A stretch of 64,000 nt of DNA. It comes from Amoebophrya sp. A120 (taxonomy: Eukaryota > Sar > Dinophyceae > Syndiniales > Amoebophryaceae). The notes beneath the pieces were generated by a model that saw nothing but the letters and a program-made list of their open reading frames with translations, had not been told where the DNA came from and did no database searches. Shown piece after piece: positions 46,569 to 57,911 of this stretch (positions are counted from its first letter, which is position 1; the number at the start of each line of letters is the position of its first letter). The stretch covers positions 11,283,184 to 11,347,183 of the forward strand of contig CAJINV010000002.1 of NCBI GenBank assembly GCA_905178155.1. Reading direction: 5' to 3'. A program made the translations under genes and the position numbers.

Positions 46569-49500
46569 GGAAGCCACGAGAACCGATTCCCCTTTCCCCT
46601 ACGAACGGCCCCGAGTGCCGGCGGGGCTCCCGGCCCAAAAAAAATTAGGCGGGTAGCGCACCCGTATACGCGGCAAAAGCCACAAGAGCCGCCTCCCCTT
46701 TCCCCTACGAACGACCCCGAGTGCCGGCGGGGCTCCCGGCCCAAAAAAAATTAGGCGGGTAGCGCACCCGTAAACGCGGCAAAAGCCGCAAGAACCGCCT
46801 CCCCTTTCCCCTGCAAACGTCCCCGAGTGCCGGCGGGGCCTCCCCCGGCCCAAAAAAAGTAGGCGGCCAGCGAAGCTGTATACGCGACAGAAGCCACAAA
46901 AACTGCCTCCCCTTTCCCTTGCAAACGGCCCCGAGTGCCGGCGGGGCTTCCCCCGGCCCAAAAAAAGTAGGCGGCCAGCGCAGCTGTATACGCGGCAGAA
47001 GCCACAAAAACCGCTTCCCCTTTCGCCTGCAAACTAACGGCCCCGAGTGCCGGCGGGGCTTCCCCCGGCCCAAAAAAAGTAGGCGGCCAGCGCAGCTGTA
47101 TACGCGGCAGAAGCCACAAAAACCGCTTCCCCTTTCCCCTGCAAACTAACGGCCCCGAGTGCCGGCGGGGCTTCCCCCGGCCCAAAAAAAGTAGGCGGCC
47201 AGCGCAGCTGTATACGCGGCAGAAGCCACAAAAACCGCTTCCCCTTTCCCCTGCAAACTAACGGCCCCGAGTGCCGGCGGGGCTTCCCCCGGCCCAAAAA
47301 AAGTAGGCGGCCAGCGCAGCTGTATACGCGGCAGAAGCCACAAAAACCGCTTCCCCTTTCCCCTGCAAACTAACGGCCCCGAGTGCCGGCGGGGCTTCCC
47401 CCGGCCCAAAAAAAGTAGGCGGCCAGCGCAGCTGTATACGCGGCAGAAGCCACAAAAACCGCTTCCCCTTTCCCCTGCAAACTAACGGCCCCGAGTGCCG
47501 GCGGGGCTTCCCCCGGCCCAAAAAAAGTAGGCGGCCAGCGCAGCTGTATACGCGGCAGAAGCCACAAAAACCGCTTCCCCTTTCCCCTGCAAACTAACGG
47601 CCCCGAGTGCCGGCGGGGCTTCCCCCGGCCCAAAAAAAGTAGGCGGCCAGCGCAGCTGTATACGCGGCAGAAGCCACAAAAACCGCTTCCCCTTTCCCCT
47701 GCAAACTAACGGCCCCGAGTGCCGGCGGGGCTTCCCCCGGCCCAAAAAAAGTAGGCGGCCAGCGCAGCTGTATACGCGGCAGAAGCCACAAAAACCGCTT
47801 CCCCTTTCCCCTGCAAACTAACGGCCCCGAGTGCCGGCGGGGCTTCCCCCGGCCCAAAAAAAGTAGGCGGCCAGCGCAGCTGTATACGCGGCAGAAGCCA
47901 CAAAAACCGCTTCCCCTTTCCCCTGCAAACTAACGGCCCCGAGTGCCGGCGGGGCTTCCCCCGGCCCAAAAAAAGTAGGCGGCCAGCGCAGCTGTATACG
48001 CGGCAGAAGCCACAAAAACCGCTTCCCCTTTCCCCTGCAAACTAACGGCCCCGAGTGCCGGCGGGGCTTCCCCCGGCCCAAAAAAAGTAGGCGGCCAGCG
48101 CAGCTGTATACGCGGCAGAAGCCACAAAAACCGCTTCCCCTTTCCCCTGCAAACTAACGGCCCCGAGTGCCGGCGGGGCTTCCCCCGGCCCAAAAAAAGT
48201 AGGCGGCCAGCGCAGCTGTATACGCGGCAGAAGCCACAAAAACCGCTTCCCCTTTCCCCTGCAAACTAACGGCCCCGAGTGCCGGCGGGGCTTCCCCCGG
48301 CCCAAAAAAAGTAGGCGGCCAGCGCAGCTGTATACGCGGCAGAAGCCACAAAAACCGCTTCCCCTTTCCCCTGCAAACTAACGGCCCCGAGTGCCGGCGG
48401 GGCTTCCCCCGGCCCAAAAAAAGTAGGCGGCCAGCGCAGCTGTATACGCGGCAGAAGCCACAAAAACCGCTTCCCCTTTCCCCTGCAAACTAACGGCCCC
48501 GAGTGCCGGCGGGGCTTCCCCCGGCCCAAAAAAAGTAGGCGGCCAGCGCAGCTGTATACGCGGCAGAAGCCACAAAAACCGCTTCCCCTTTCCCCTGCAA
48601 ACTAACGGCCCCGAGTGCCGGCGGGGCTTCCCCCGGCCCAAAAAAAGTAGGCGGCCAGCGCAGCTGTATACGCGGCAGAAGCCACAAAAACCGCTTCCCC
48701 TTTGTTTCCCCTGCGAACGGCCCCGAGTGCCGGCGGGGCTTCCCCCGGCCCAAAAAAAGTAGGCGGCCCGCGCAGCTGTATACGCGGCAGAAGCCACAAA
48801 AATAAACCGCTTCGCTTTCCCCTGCAAACGGCCCCGAGTGCCGGGCGGCGGGGCTTCCCCCGGCCCAAAAAAAGTAGGCGGCCCGCGAAGCTGTGTACGC
48901 GGCAGAAGCCACAAAAGTAAACCGCTTCCCCTTTCCCCTACAAACGGCACCGAGTGCCGGCGGGGCTTACCCCGGCCCAAAAAAAGTAGGCGGCCAGCGC
49001 AGCCGTATACGCGGCAGAAGCCACAAAAATAAATCGCTTCCCCTTTCCTCTGCAAACGGCCCCGAGTGCCGGTGGGGCTTCCCCCGGCGCAAAAAAAGTA
49101 GGCGGCCAACGATTGCAGCTGTATACGCGGCAGAAGCCACAAAAACCGCTTCCCCTTTCCCCTGCAAACGGCCCCGAGTGCCGGCGGGTCTTCCCCCGGC
49201 CCAAAAAAAGTAGGCGGCGAGCGCAGCTGTATACGCGGCAGAAGCCACGAAAACCGCTCCCCCTTTCCTCCGCAAACGGCCCCGAGTGCCGGCGGGGCTT
49301 CCCCCGGCCCAAAAAAAGTAGTGGGCCAGCGCAGCTGTATACGCGGCAGAAGCCACAAAAACCGCTTCCCCTTTCCCCCGCAAACGGCCCCGAGTGCCGG
49401 CGGGGCTTCCCCCGGCCCAAAAAAAGTAGGCGGCCAGCGCAGCTGTAAGTATACGCGGCAGAAGCCAACACAAAAACCGCTTCCCCTTTCCCCTGCAAAC

Positions 49501-50376
49501 GGCCCCGAGTGCCGGCGGGGTTCCCCCGGCCCAAAAAAGGTAGGCGGCCGGCGCAGCTGTATACGCGGCAGAGGCCACAAAAACCGCTTCCCCTTCCCCC
49601 TGCAAACGGCCCCGAGTGCCGGCGGGGCTTCCCCCGGCCCAAAAAAAGTAGGCGGCCAGCGCAGCTGTATACGCGGCAGAATCCACAAAAACCGCTTCCC
49701 CTTCCCCCCGCAAACGGCCCCGAGTGCCGGCGGGGCTTCCCCGGGCCCAAAAAAAATAGGCGTCCAGCGCAGCTGTATACGCGGCAGAAGCCACAAAATA
49801 AACCGCTTCCCCTTTCCCCTGCAAACGGCCCCGAGTGCCGGCGGGGCCCCGCTCCGTCCCTCCCGGCCCAAAAAAAGTAGGCGGACAACGCAGCTGTATA
49901 CGCGGCAAAAGCCACAGGAACCGCCTCGCCTTTCCCCTACAAACGGCCCCCCGTGCCGGCGGGGCTCCCGGCCCAAAAAAAGTACAAGTAGGCGGATAGC
50001 GCAGCTGTATACGCGGCAAAAGCCGCAAGAACCGCCTCCGTTTCCCCTACGAATGGCCCCAAGGGCACGCGGGGCTCCTGGCCCAAAAAAAGTAGGCGGA
50101 TAGCGCAGCTGTATACGCGGCAAAAGCCGCAAGAGCCGCTTTCCCTTTCCCCTACGAACGGCCCCAAGGGCAGGCGGGGCTCCCGGCCCAAAAAACGTAG
50201 GCGGCCCCCGGCGCCTGAGTACCAGGGTCGAGGAACCTCCCCTTTCCCCAAGTGCAGGTGGGGCTCCCGGCCCAAAAAAAAATGTCGAACGACGGGGCTG
50301 CTTACGCAGCAAAAACCAAAAGAACCGCGCCCCCTTTCCCCTACGAACGGCCCCAAGTGCAGGTGGGGCTCTCGGA
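46569..50376. repeat. Tandem array of a 112-bp GC-rich unit
   Basis: About 34 copies of a unit containing GGCCCCGAGTGCCGGCGGGG, an A7 tract in CGGCCCAAAAAAAGTAGGCG, CTGTATACGCGGCAGAAGCC and CCGCTTCCCCTTTCCCCTGC. Copies from about 47030 to 48610 have an exact 112-bp period and look identical (14 periods) and carry an extra ACTAA after CTGCAA. Copies on both sides lack it, are slightly shorter and have diverged, increasingly toward the right edge. Each unit can form a hairpin GCCCCG/CGGGGC. Long open frames exist on both strands because the unit has few stops; I do not regard them as genes. It could be a satellite, a replication or chromatin element, or a long repeat in an intron or untranslated region. 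Confidence 0.95.
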
Positions 50377-50935
50377 ACGAGCACGGTAGGTATGCGGCAC
50401 AACATCCCATAACTGCCTGCCCTTTAACATGAAGATGAGAGCCCCAAAGACCAAGTGGGGCCCGGCTGAAGAAAGCGCTTACCTAGCGGAGCGTGCTAAC
50501 GTTAAGCGGCAGTGGCAGATGAGGCCGGCCGCAACAATAATCGCATCTCCAATTCCCTATAGATACGAGGATATTGTGGCGCGCGCGCAGAGGCAACAAC
50601 CGACTACAACATGAAAATAGTAAGTAGAACTATGTCTCGCATGTAATGATATTTTCGCGCTCCGCCTCATAATTGGAAGCCTTTCGGGAGTTATGAAACC
50701 GATGTCGATGATGAACGAAGATCCATTTTCCATGGTTTTTATCTGCGACGCGACAAAGCGCGCTGTTCGTTAGTATCTGCATTGGCGCTCCATCTTTCAG
50801 AGTTACAAATATTCATAGTGTTTATTGTCCTTTGAGTCAGAATCTTGAACTTGATGAAGACCAGGTATGGTATCAAATAGAAACAACCTGTCCTCTTCAT
50901 CTCCGTAGAAGTTCATCTTTGTCAACTGCTTACGA
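50377..50935. other. No gene recognised
   Basis: About 560 bp between the array and the stop of the kinase gene. It includes a short plus-strand open frame (50429-50614) without a motif. Probably the 3' flank of the kinase gene. Confidence 0.4.
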
Positions 50936-53900
50936 CTACACCGGTGGTCTGGTGATTTTCACGTACACGTCGGTACCAAATGTCGGTAGGGACACGAGCT
51001 GAATATCCCCCCCAACCCAATTCAGGTATGCTTGCGTGAGCGGGAGTCCGCAGCCAAACCCGGCCATCGGAAGCATTTCTTCCTCCTCACTGCCTATGCT
51101 AGTTGTACCGGGTGACTCGCCAACTACATTTTCTCCAGATGAACGACCGTCCTCGCTGCTCGAAGCGGCCGAGTCCAACCCGTCGGATGACGCCGAGCTC
51201 CCGCATCACTCTGAAAAGCATGATCGACTCCCACTTTTACCTGAGCAGACAAATTTACACTTGCTTCCAGTTCCACGATGCAGCAAAAATTTTTGTTTTA
51301 ATGAAGCAATTTATTTTTTCCTTGCTTCCGAATAGGCCTCAAAACGCTGAGCAAAGAGCGTTTGTTTTTCGTCACACGCACAGCGGAAGCAGCTTTTCAA
51401 GGCGTTCCTCCTCCTTGCGGTCAGCCTTAGCCTCACACTCACCACGAGTTGCGTTGTTTTCAAGTATCAAATGATTCATCACAAGCTTCCATCATAGTCA
51501 TCGAAGCTTGCCGCGAACGCGACCCAGACGGCCATAAAAACGCTAGCGGTAGCGGAGTAGATGAGGCTGCACTAGCAGGCATGCATGGCGTATAACGGAA
51601 TCGCTACGAACGCAAGTTCCTATGCATTTATTCGGAATATGGTGCGCCTTGTTATGGGGATGTCGCATCTATTCACAGACGATAATGATCCTGCCCCCGT
51701 GCCCGAGGAGTGAAAGTCTGTGACGGGTTTTGCTGTCGTGTACAGGTAGCTCCACACTTTGCGCAACTGCGTTCGCGGAATTCCACCGCCTTCGTCGCTG
51801 ATACGAAGCGTGATAGTGGAGGCAGAGCACGAAAGATCCACGTATATCGTCGATTCGCGCCCAATCTCATGCTCCGCGTCATTCTCGCTAGCCTCCGCTC
51901 GTCTCGCGCCAACACGATCTTCACCGTTGGCCGGAGAACCGATAGGCTCCTGATTCTGGTTATTTTCCGCGACGGCACGTAAAGAGTTTTTCAAGAAGTT
52001 GTCCTATGTGACAATACCATGATCGCCATCAAACGTTTGAGGTGCTTGAGGTGCACGCGCGTGCACAAAGTATGTGCCATGCTATGATCATGGTCGCAGT
52101 CCATGTCAGAGTCCTCGAGTGAATAAATTGATTTTTAAGACAAAATTTTGCTCGGTGTCACGCAGACGCAACACCAACATCAAGAATGGCAACGCAATAT
52201 TTTTCTTTATGATGATTACAGATGGTGGCTACAAGTGGTGATTTTCCATAGGGTAGATCTCGAAAGAGATGTAGTGAAAATACTCGGGCACGAAAGCCAC
52301 GTTTTCCGACGCCGTCGCGGGGCTGTGATTGCGAATTTCGATTCTCGGGGTACAGTGCCGTCGAGCGCGAGCACCCTCGTCAGCATTATTAAGCGACCGC
52401 TTTGCATACAGCTTGGGGTAGTGCATACGGCACATTTCCACGGCCTCGTCAGCGGCCTCCTTCAGAATAGCCAGCAGGTCGCAGTCTGGGTCAATGATAC
52501 CGTGCTGGGACTTTTGCAGTTGCAGGAAGTGGTTTGTCAAAGATTCCGTTCCGATGCGGGACTGGAAAAAAGCTGACATGAAACGGTCGACGCGGCGGTT
52601 ATCTAGGGCGTTCTTGTCAAACATGTCGGCCACTCCGGATATTTATGAAGTACAAAGAAACGAGAAGTATCGCGTGCGGAAGAAAAACGTTGCGGAGAGT
52701 GAAACGCCTGGGATCTATGCGCAACTTGGACTTGCACATCATCCCTTCATACTCTAACTCTACATTCCTAATATTATAAATCTACGCTTTTCAAATGACG
52801 TCCTTGCTCGTGGTTCCGCCAACGCTCCGCAACCAAAAGAATAAAGAACGCATAAATTTTGCCATGCCGAGCCAGAGGATCGGAATCAATACGACAGACG
52901 ATTCTAAAGAGAGCTACTTGTACTTATACATGGGTTATGGTATCATACGTATCATGTAACAAACAATGCCTCCAAATGCTATAGGTAATGCAGGCCTTGC
53001 GCGCGACAAGTCATAGTGTAAATGCGTGCCAGCAAAATTTTTTGTCGTCAATTTGAATTTTCGAAGCAACATACATTTCTTTGGTGGCGCAAGTTTTCTA
53101 CGAGCGGGAGAGATGAGTGGAACCTTCTTCAGCACTTGATGCGGATGGTAGTTCTTACTTTTGCACCGCATAAAATCACGTGTGGCACGATGGACGCGTG
53201 TCGCTTTTTGGTGCCTTCGATGAAATCGAAGAAGCGGTCGGAGTCAGCCGCTTGCAGGTTGCGTAACCGCTTGAATGAATCGCTGTACACCTTTCGCACG
53301 TGTTTCAGGTTCTTCTGCAGTTGCCAACCAGGAAGGCTCTCGATCAGCTTGAGGCGTGTGGCGTACCGGGTAGGAAGCTCCCGCTTCAGAAATTCCTCGA
53401 TGAACTCGTTCTCCAAGGAGTATATCTCGAAGAACGTCAGGGGTGTCAGCTATGCCATGGCACAGAGCTAGTATCTATGTATACAAGTAATGGCAAAGTT
53501 GATTACAACCGCGTCGTGGCAATTGATTTACTTTACAATCAATGACGTGGTGGAACCTCGCAAAGAAAACTTGGTATTGGGCGGGCATTACGAAAATGAG
53601 GCCTCTATTTCATATTACTGTCGACATGTGTTGAGTGTTGTGTGTGTGGATGTTGATGTGACGACACTTCATGTGCGCAACATATCACGTCTTCTGCAGC
53701 AAATTTTAAGATTTCCGCTTCCAAAAGCTCGTCCAGTCGCGCTCTGCTTATCAGCACGTTATCACCATCCTCTGCCGTGGCGGATCGTGACTCATTGTGC
53801 TCGCTGGCCGTGAAGCGAGCGGCTCTGGTCACTCGAAAAAAACGACGGTGCGACGCACTTGCGCTTCCACTAGGATGACTTCTTACCAGAGCGGCAGCAG

Positions 53901-54024
53901 GTCTCCGTACAGCAGATATTCTCGAAATCGACTTTGCTGCACGACCACCAAATAGGCTAGAGACCACTTGTTGCTGGTAATAGTTGGCCCGTTGCGCCAT
54001 CCTTTTCAAGCATACAATCTTCAT
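50936..54024 (-). CDS. Mitochondrial 2-oxoacid dehydrogenase kinase (PDK/BCKDK family)
   Basis: It phosphorylates the E1 subunit of a mitochondrial 2-oxoacid dehydrogenase complex and so switches it off. Five exons: (1) 53695-54024, ATG at 54024 or 54000, with an Arg/Ser-rich presequence (RRPAAALVRSHPSGSASASH); (2) about 53173-53450, TPLTFFEIYSLENEF then LKRELPTRYATRLKLIESLP; (3) about 52256-52625, with SRIGTESLTNHFLQLQ, HGIIDPDCDLL and FVPEYFHYISFEI; (4) about 51700-51990, LKNSLRAVAEN then ISDEGGGIPRTQLRKVWSYL and YTTAKP; (5) about 50936-51235, PMAGFGCGLPLTQAYLNWVG then LVSLPTFGTDVYVK and the stop. The ATP-binding N-, G1- and G2-boxes are all present. Oddities are a three-residue insertion before SRIG, and Ser/Glu-rich insertions in exon 3 (NNADEGARARRH) and exon 5. 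The GTDVY ending is more like BCKDK, which would fit dinoflagellates using a branched-chain complex in place of pyruvate dehydrogenase. Confidence 0.85.
53451..53694. mobile_element. Probable introner in the kinase gene
   Basis: A 244-bp intron with left end TATGCCATGGCACAG and right end (inverted) TATGTTGCGCACATG, flanked by TCAGC and TCACG (3 of 5). Splicing through the direct repeat joins KFAAEDV to TPLTFFEIYSLENE in frame, rebuilding a conserved kinase segment. Another intron right end, ACTTTTGCACCGCATA at about 53157-53172, of family A type, bounds exon 2 on the left. Confidence 0.65.
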
Positions 54025-54717
54025 GCTCCGCTTGTGTTCGTGATTAACACGGCGGCCCCTCCTACTCCGAGAGGCGTGGGCGTGCCGCGACCGAAAAATA
54101 ACTTGGCTGCTCCTGTCTGTGGCCGCTCAAAATAGGGTGTTGCGGTAAGAGACGCCCGGCCACAATGAGGGCGATGTCGAACGTGAGATGGCACTTCGTT
54201 TCAGAGAGCAGAAAAATGTGATCGCTGTTCGGCAATGTGTGTCACCACAGAAAAAGAATCAATGACGCGGACACACATTCATACACAAGTTGATCGTGTT
54301 CAGTTCTCCTCAAAATATCCGACCGCGTCCTCAGTAAGAATTGACTTTGACCCGCGGCTTTATGATTATGTCTTGCTCATAGTACAACCCTCAACAGACC
54401 GGGGCCGCCGCGGCCGCGACTTAGCCCAATGCACTGACCACGGAAGCTACCACGTGCATGGGGTAGCGAACAGCACAACGCTGTTGAATCGAAAGGAAGA
54501 CAATCACAGCACGATGAGCCGCTACTAGCTACGAGCTTTTCATTTCTTAAAATTCATCACTTTATCCGATCTACGATGAGACCTCGCGAAAATCTATCTG
54601 TTGGTTGTGTCGACGAGTTGCGCGGCGAAGTCAAAACTCGCAAAGATGAGCTCCTCGCAGCAGGTTAGTCTTAGCTTTTTTCTGTTGCAGCTGCATCATC
54701 TGCTGCGTGGTTTGCTG
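54025..54717. other. No gene recognised
   Basis: Intergenic stretch of about 0.7 kb between the kinase start and the stop of the next gene. No motif or repeat was noted. Confidence 0.45.
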
Positions 54718-55966
54718 CTAGAGTTCTTCCTGCGTAGGTCCCATACCGAATGCCCATGCGCAGACAAATTCGTTGTCGCTCACTTTCTTCCAGCGTTCCA
54801 AGCAGGTAGCAAAACATGTATACCTGTTTTGCTTGATGATGTCGCTGCAACCGAATAAAGCGAAATGCAGCTGCTAAGGACCTAGCATCAAAATATTCTG
54901 ACCTTCTGGCTTTGACCACAAAAATGAGGGGTTCCTAATTTGTCTGCTTTCGACGAACGTTACAATGAAAAATGTACTTCATTGAGCGCTTTTGTCTGCT
55001 TCTTTTTCAGGACAAAAAGTTCCTACTTCTATCAAACGACTTCAACAAATGAAAAAACGACGGTGGTCATCAACACCAGGACATCGACAAAAAAAATGGG
55101 CAGCGCTTCATGAAATCACAAATAAGAAAGCAAAAAATGCGTATGTTGATGAAATAGGAAACAATACCAAGGGATGGTAGTCCTCGGGGCGGGCATGGAG
55201 AACGGGATTGGTCATCCACGCGGTCCTTTCTTCCAGCATGTGCCTCTTCACATAATCTGCGTTCAACAACTGGCCGTCTGTGAATTCTTCGGGCAATTCT
55301 GCGTACGTGGCCTGTTTCAGCGTCACGGGCTTCCGACTAGCGATGAGTCCGGGTGTCAGGGGTAGCTGCTGGTGTTCGTCGTCCTGTGGTGCTGCGTCCT
55401 CTTCTTGGCCAGCCACGACGGCTGTGTCGCCGTCCGCTGCTGCCACGCGAGGATGTTCATCTGCTCGTCCCTCCGCTTCAACATCGCTTGCAGCTCCGGG
55501 CTGCTGCAACTCCGCGACAGAAGGTTCGCCCGCACCTTCTTCGTTCTCCACGGCACCAGCGGGGACTGCATCCGAGTCCTCCCCCTCGGGTGGCAGGTCC
55601 GCGACCGGCGCGCCCACGTTTTTGTATGGCGTTCTCAACTGTTACATCCTCAACTGTTACATGGATTTCTGATGCAAGAATGGCAAACGTGAAAGGGGGA
55701 AGGTTGCGCCTGTAGCATTACAAATTCTGAACAAATTTAGGTGCTGCTTGGCCCTTCGCAAATTTGTCATGCGAAGCACCTTGATCGTGTGGATGGTCTT
55801 GGTATTTTTGCATCACAAATTCATGTAACAGCTGAGAATGTAACAGTTGAGAACGCCATATTTTGACAGGAGAGGATATGCTGTCCCCGGCGACCGCGGC
55901 ATGATCATCCGCTGGGGTAGTGGGTGAGGCAAGAGTGGTCTGGGGCCCGTCTGGTGCATCCGCCAT
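54718..55966 (-). CDS. Acidic 212-residue protein, complete three-exon model
   Basis: Exons 55861-55966, 55167-55624 and 54718-54802, each pair sharing a 5-bp direct repeat (TTTTG, CCAAG). Counting each repeat once, the spliced length is 639 nt, exactly 213 codons with the TAG stop. The ATG at 55966 gives MADAPDGPQTTLASPTTPAD. The first 110 residues are acidic, Ala/Glu/Asp-rich and probably disordered. The C-terminal third looks folded: LKQATYAELPEEFTDGQLLN, VKRHMLEERTAWMTNPVLHA, RPEDYHPLERWKKVSDNEFV, CAWAFGMGPTQEEL. I do not recognise the family. The well-conserved look of the C terminus across three splice joins makes this a reliable gene. Confidence 0.75.
54803..55166. mobile_element. Intron flanked by direct repeat CCAAG
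   Basis: A 364-bp intron with CCAAG at 54798-54802 and 55167-55171. The right end (coding strand) starts TATTGTTTCC, while the left end does not carry an inverted copy, so it may be a decayed introner. Joining gives PEDYHPLERWKKVSDNEF in frame. Confidence 0.65.
55625..55860. mobile_element. Family B introner, TSD TTTTG
   Basis: A 236-bp element whose ends are TATGGCGTTCTCAACTGTTA and the exact inverse (TAACAGTTGAGAACGCCATA). The inverted pairing goes on through a second TCAACTGTTAC / GTAACAGCTGA pair inside. TTTTG flanks it at 55620-55624 and 55861-55865. Removal joins SISSPVK to NVGAPVADLPPEG in frame. It contains TTTGTCATGC near 55765. Confidence 0.95.
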
Positions 55967-56967
55967 GGCAACTCAAACCGTTCTTGTTGTAGTACCTGCC
56001 GGTCGTTGTACCTCTAGGATCCCTGTGTGTTCTTACACCGGCGTAGCAGGTGAGTACAGCTGACGCGTAATTTGTTTTTTTCAAACACCTTTTCGTTTTC
56101 GCGGATGCAGACACACAGCACCAAAAGTGGTCACTTATTCGTCACAAATATTAGGTACTGCCAATCTATTGGCCGGCAACCGATGTCGCAAGAAAGATGA
56201 TTTTCACCGTGGGTGTGCCTTGTATCTCCTGTCCTCCGGAAGGACAACCAGCATCGCGGGACGACGCTGAGTGCAGCAGTTATCCTTGCCTACTAACGTC
56301 TATTTGTATTTTCTCTGCGCAAAAGACATCGCATTGATTTCACATTTGCTTCAAGAAGAGCCGGTTGGTAAATTTGAAACTGCTCACAGCGAGCACTGTC
56401 AATCCTTCTTTACTCTTTGATGCTCAAAATTTTGTGCTTACTCTTCTAGAATCTCTCGAGCTGCGGTGCGCTAGCGCATTTTTATAGGACATAGAAAAAT
56501 TTATCGCTCTGTTCTTCGACAACGAAGACGAAATGAACGTCGGCAATGATGAATCGTCTCGAGCAACTGTGGTCATTTCCAGAGGAATTCACAACGCCAC
56601 GAGTCGCAGGGCATCATCAAGCTTCATGTGCTACAAAATTGGAATGTATGCGAAGCATGAAAATTACTTGCCGCGGAACCCCGGGCCAAATCCATTCATT
56701 TTTGCGTACTAGTGGGCTACTTATTGCCACATGCTGGTGCATGCAAATAGAAACACTTGCGCGGAGGGCCCAAATATTACCCCACGCACGCGCTTGCAGA
56801 AAAACGAAAACCATCACTGAAAAGGGCTATGACGAGCTTCCTCATCGTGATCTACCACCATGACGACAGCTGCACGAATGCACCAAAAAAAACTACTGTA
56901 AATCGAAGAGACAGCATCTAGGTTCCACGAGATTTTGATCGTCACTCGCTCGTCCCGTAAAAAGGGT
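55967..56967. other. No gene recognised
   Basis: About 1 kb upstream of the 212-residue gene. It presumably holds that gene's promoter and the 3' flank of the gene ending at 56968. No exon or repeat was supported. Confidence 0.4.
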
Positions 56968-57339
56968 TCAGTAGGGCCTAATGTCCCGGAACTTATAGCG
57001 GCGGCCGCAAGCCGAGGCCTTCTTTCCCCGCATTTTCACGTCCTCGCAAGGCGGCCCTCCACCCATCATGTTGTGGCCGCGACGGAAGCCACCAGGCTCA
57101 CGATGGTCTGGAAACTTGAACTCCACATGACGGGCGGCTGTCAAGCGGTCCCGGAACCGGCGCTCCAGCTCCGGTGTCGACTTCCACTTTCCTGAGCAAA
57201 AACGTCCCCACCCCAAAGCCCAGATCATGGTGATCTTGCTACACAAAGCAACGAGCTTTGAGGCTATTGCGCATGATATGAACAGACCACGCAGCTGCGC
57301 AGATAAGTCCACACTTTTGGACGATTCTTTCTTCCCCAA
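56968..57339 (-). CDS. Partial gene, basic C-terminal exon
   Basis: The last exon of a minus-strand gene, stop at 56968. The convincing part is TPELERRFRDRLTAARHVEF followed by KFPDHREPGGFRRGHNMMGG and a basic end, KKASACGRRYKFRDIRPY. Upstream sequence to 57339 is open but hydrophobic and less convincing (LFISCAIASKLVALCSK). A candidate exon near 57560-57730 (QEFRKNSQTEVVKNLWW) may belong here or to the bL28m gene. Family not recognised; the size and basic, Gly/Arg-rich end would suit an organellar RNA- or ribosome-associated protein, which is speculation. Confidence 0.4.
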   Translation of the reverse strand: MGKKESSKSVDLSAQLRGLFISCAIASKLVALCSKITMIWALGWGRFCSGKWKSTPELERRFRDRLTAARHVEFKFPDHREPGGFRRGHNMMGGGPPCEDVKMRGKKASACGRRYKFRDIRPY

Positions 57340-57911
57340 GGCTTCACCATTGTGGGCCGACGTGCGGACCTAACACTCCCAACAATCCCCCTCTCAAATG
57401 CCAACCAGAGATGAATTTTTGGCGCGCAGTCAAATCCTGTTAGTTCAGCTAGTGCAGCTGCATAACGAATGATCGGCCATCTAATCCTGATTCTACTTTA
57501 TTTAGCGTGACAAACTGCTGCTCGCATATCCTAGTCTTAGAATGCTCCGCATGCGGCTGCGTCGGAGTCGGTGCCCGTGGGGGAGAAACATATAACATTT
57601 GAAGATGAGCATGAGGCTCGCAGATATGCATGACAAGTCTGGGGTCGGACGGTGGGGACGGTTTTGAAAAGGATATCCACCAGAGGTTCTTGACCACTTC
57701 CGTCTGAGAGTTTTTGCGAAATTCTTGCATGTAGACTGAACGATCTGATAGTGATACTGCTGGTTCGCTACAACTGCGTGGTCACGCAATCTAAGTACTT
57801 CATGCTTGTATGAAAATATTCGCATGGTCCACGACTACTGAGCCGCATTCGGAAGTTCTGTTGAGCCAAGTTCTCACATGATGCTCACACACACACACTT
57901 CACCTTCACGC

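Noticed and set aside
47034-48529. Series of identical 87-codon frames repeating every 112 bp
   Set aside because: They are the same satellite unit read in turn; there is no sign of separate genes.
46569-50376. CRISPR array
   Set aside because: The unit is continuous with no unique spacers, and the genome is eukaryotic.
48378-50405. Open frame of about 675 codons on the minus strand within the tandem array
   Set aside because: It is a by-product of the repeat unit having few stop codons. All three minus frames and some plus frames are open, and the identical core breaks the frame in every unit.
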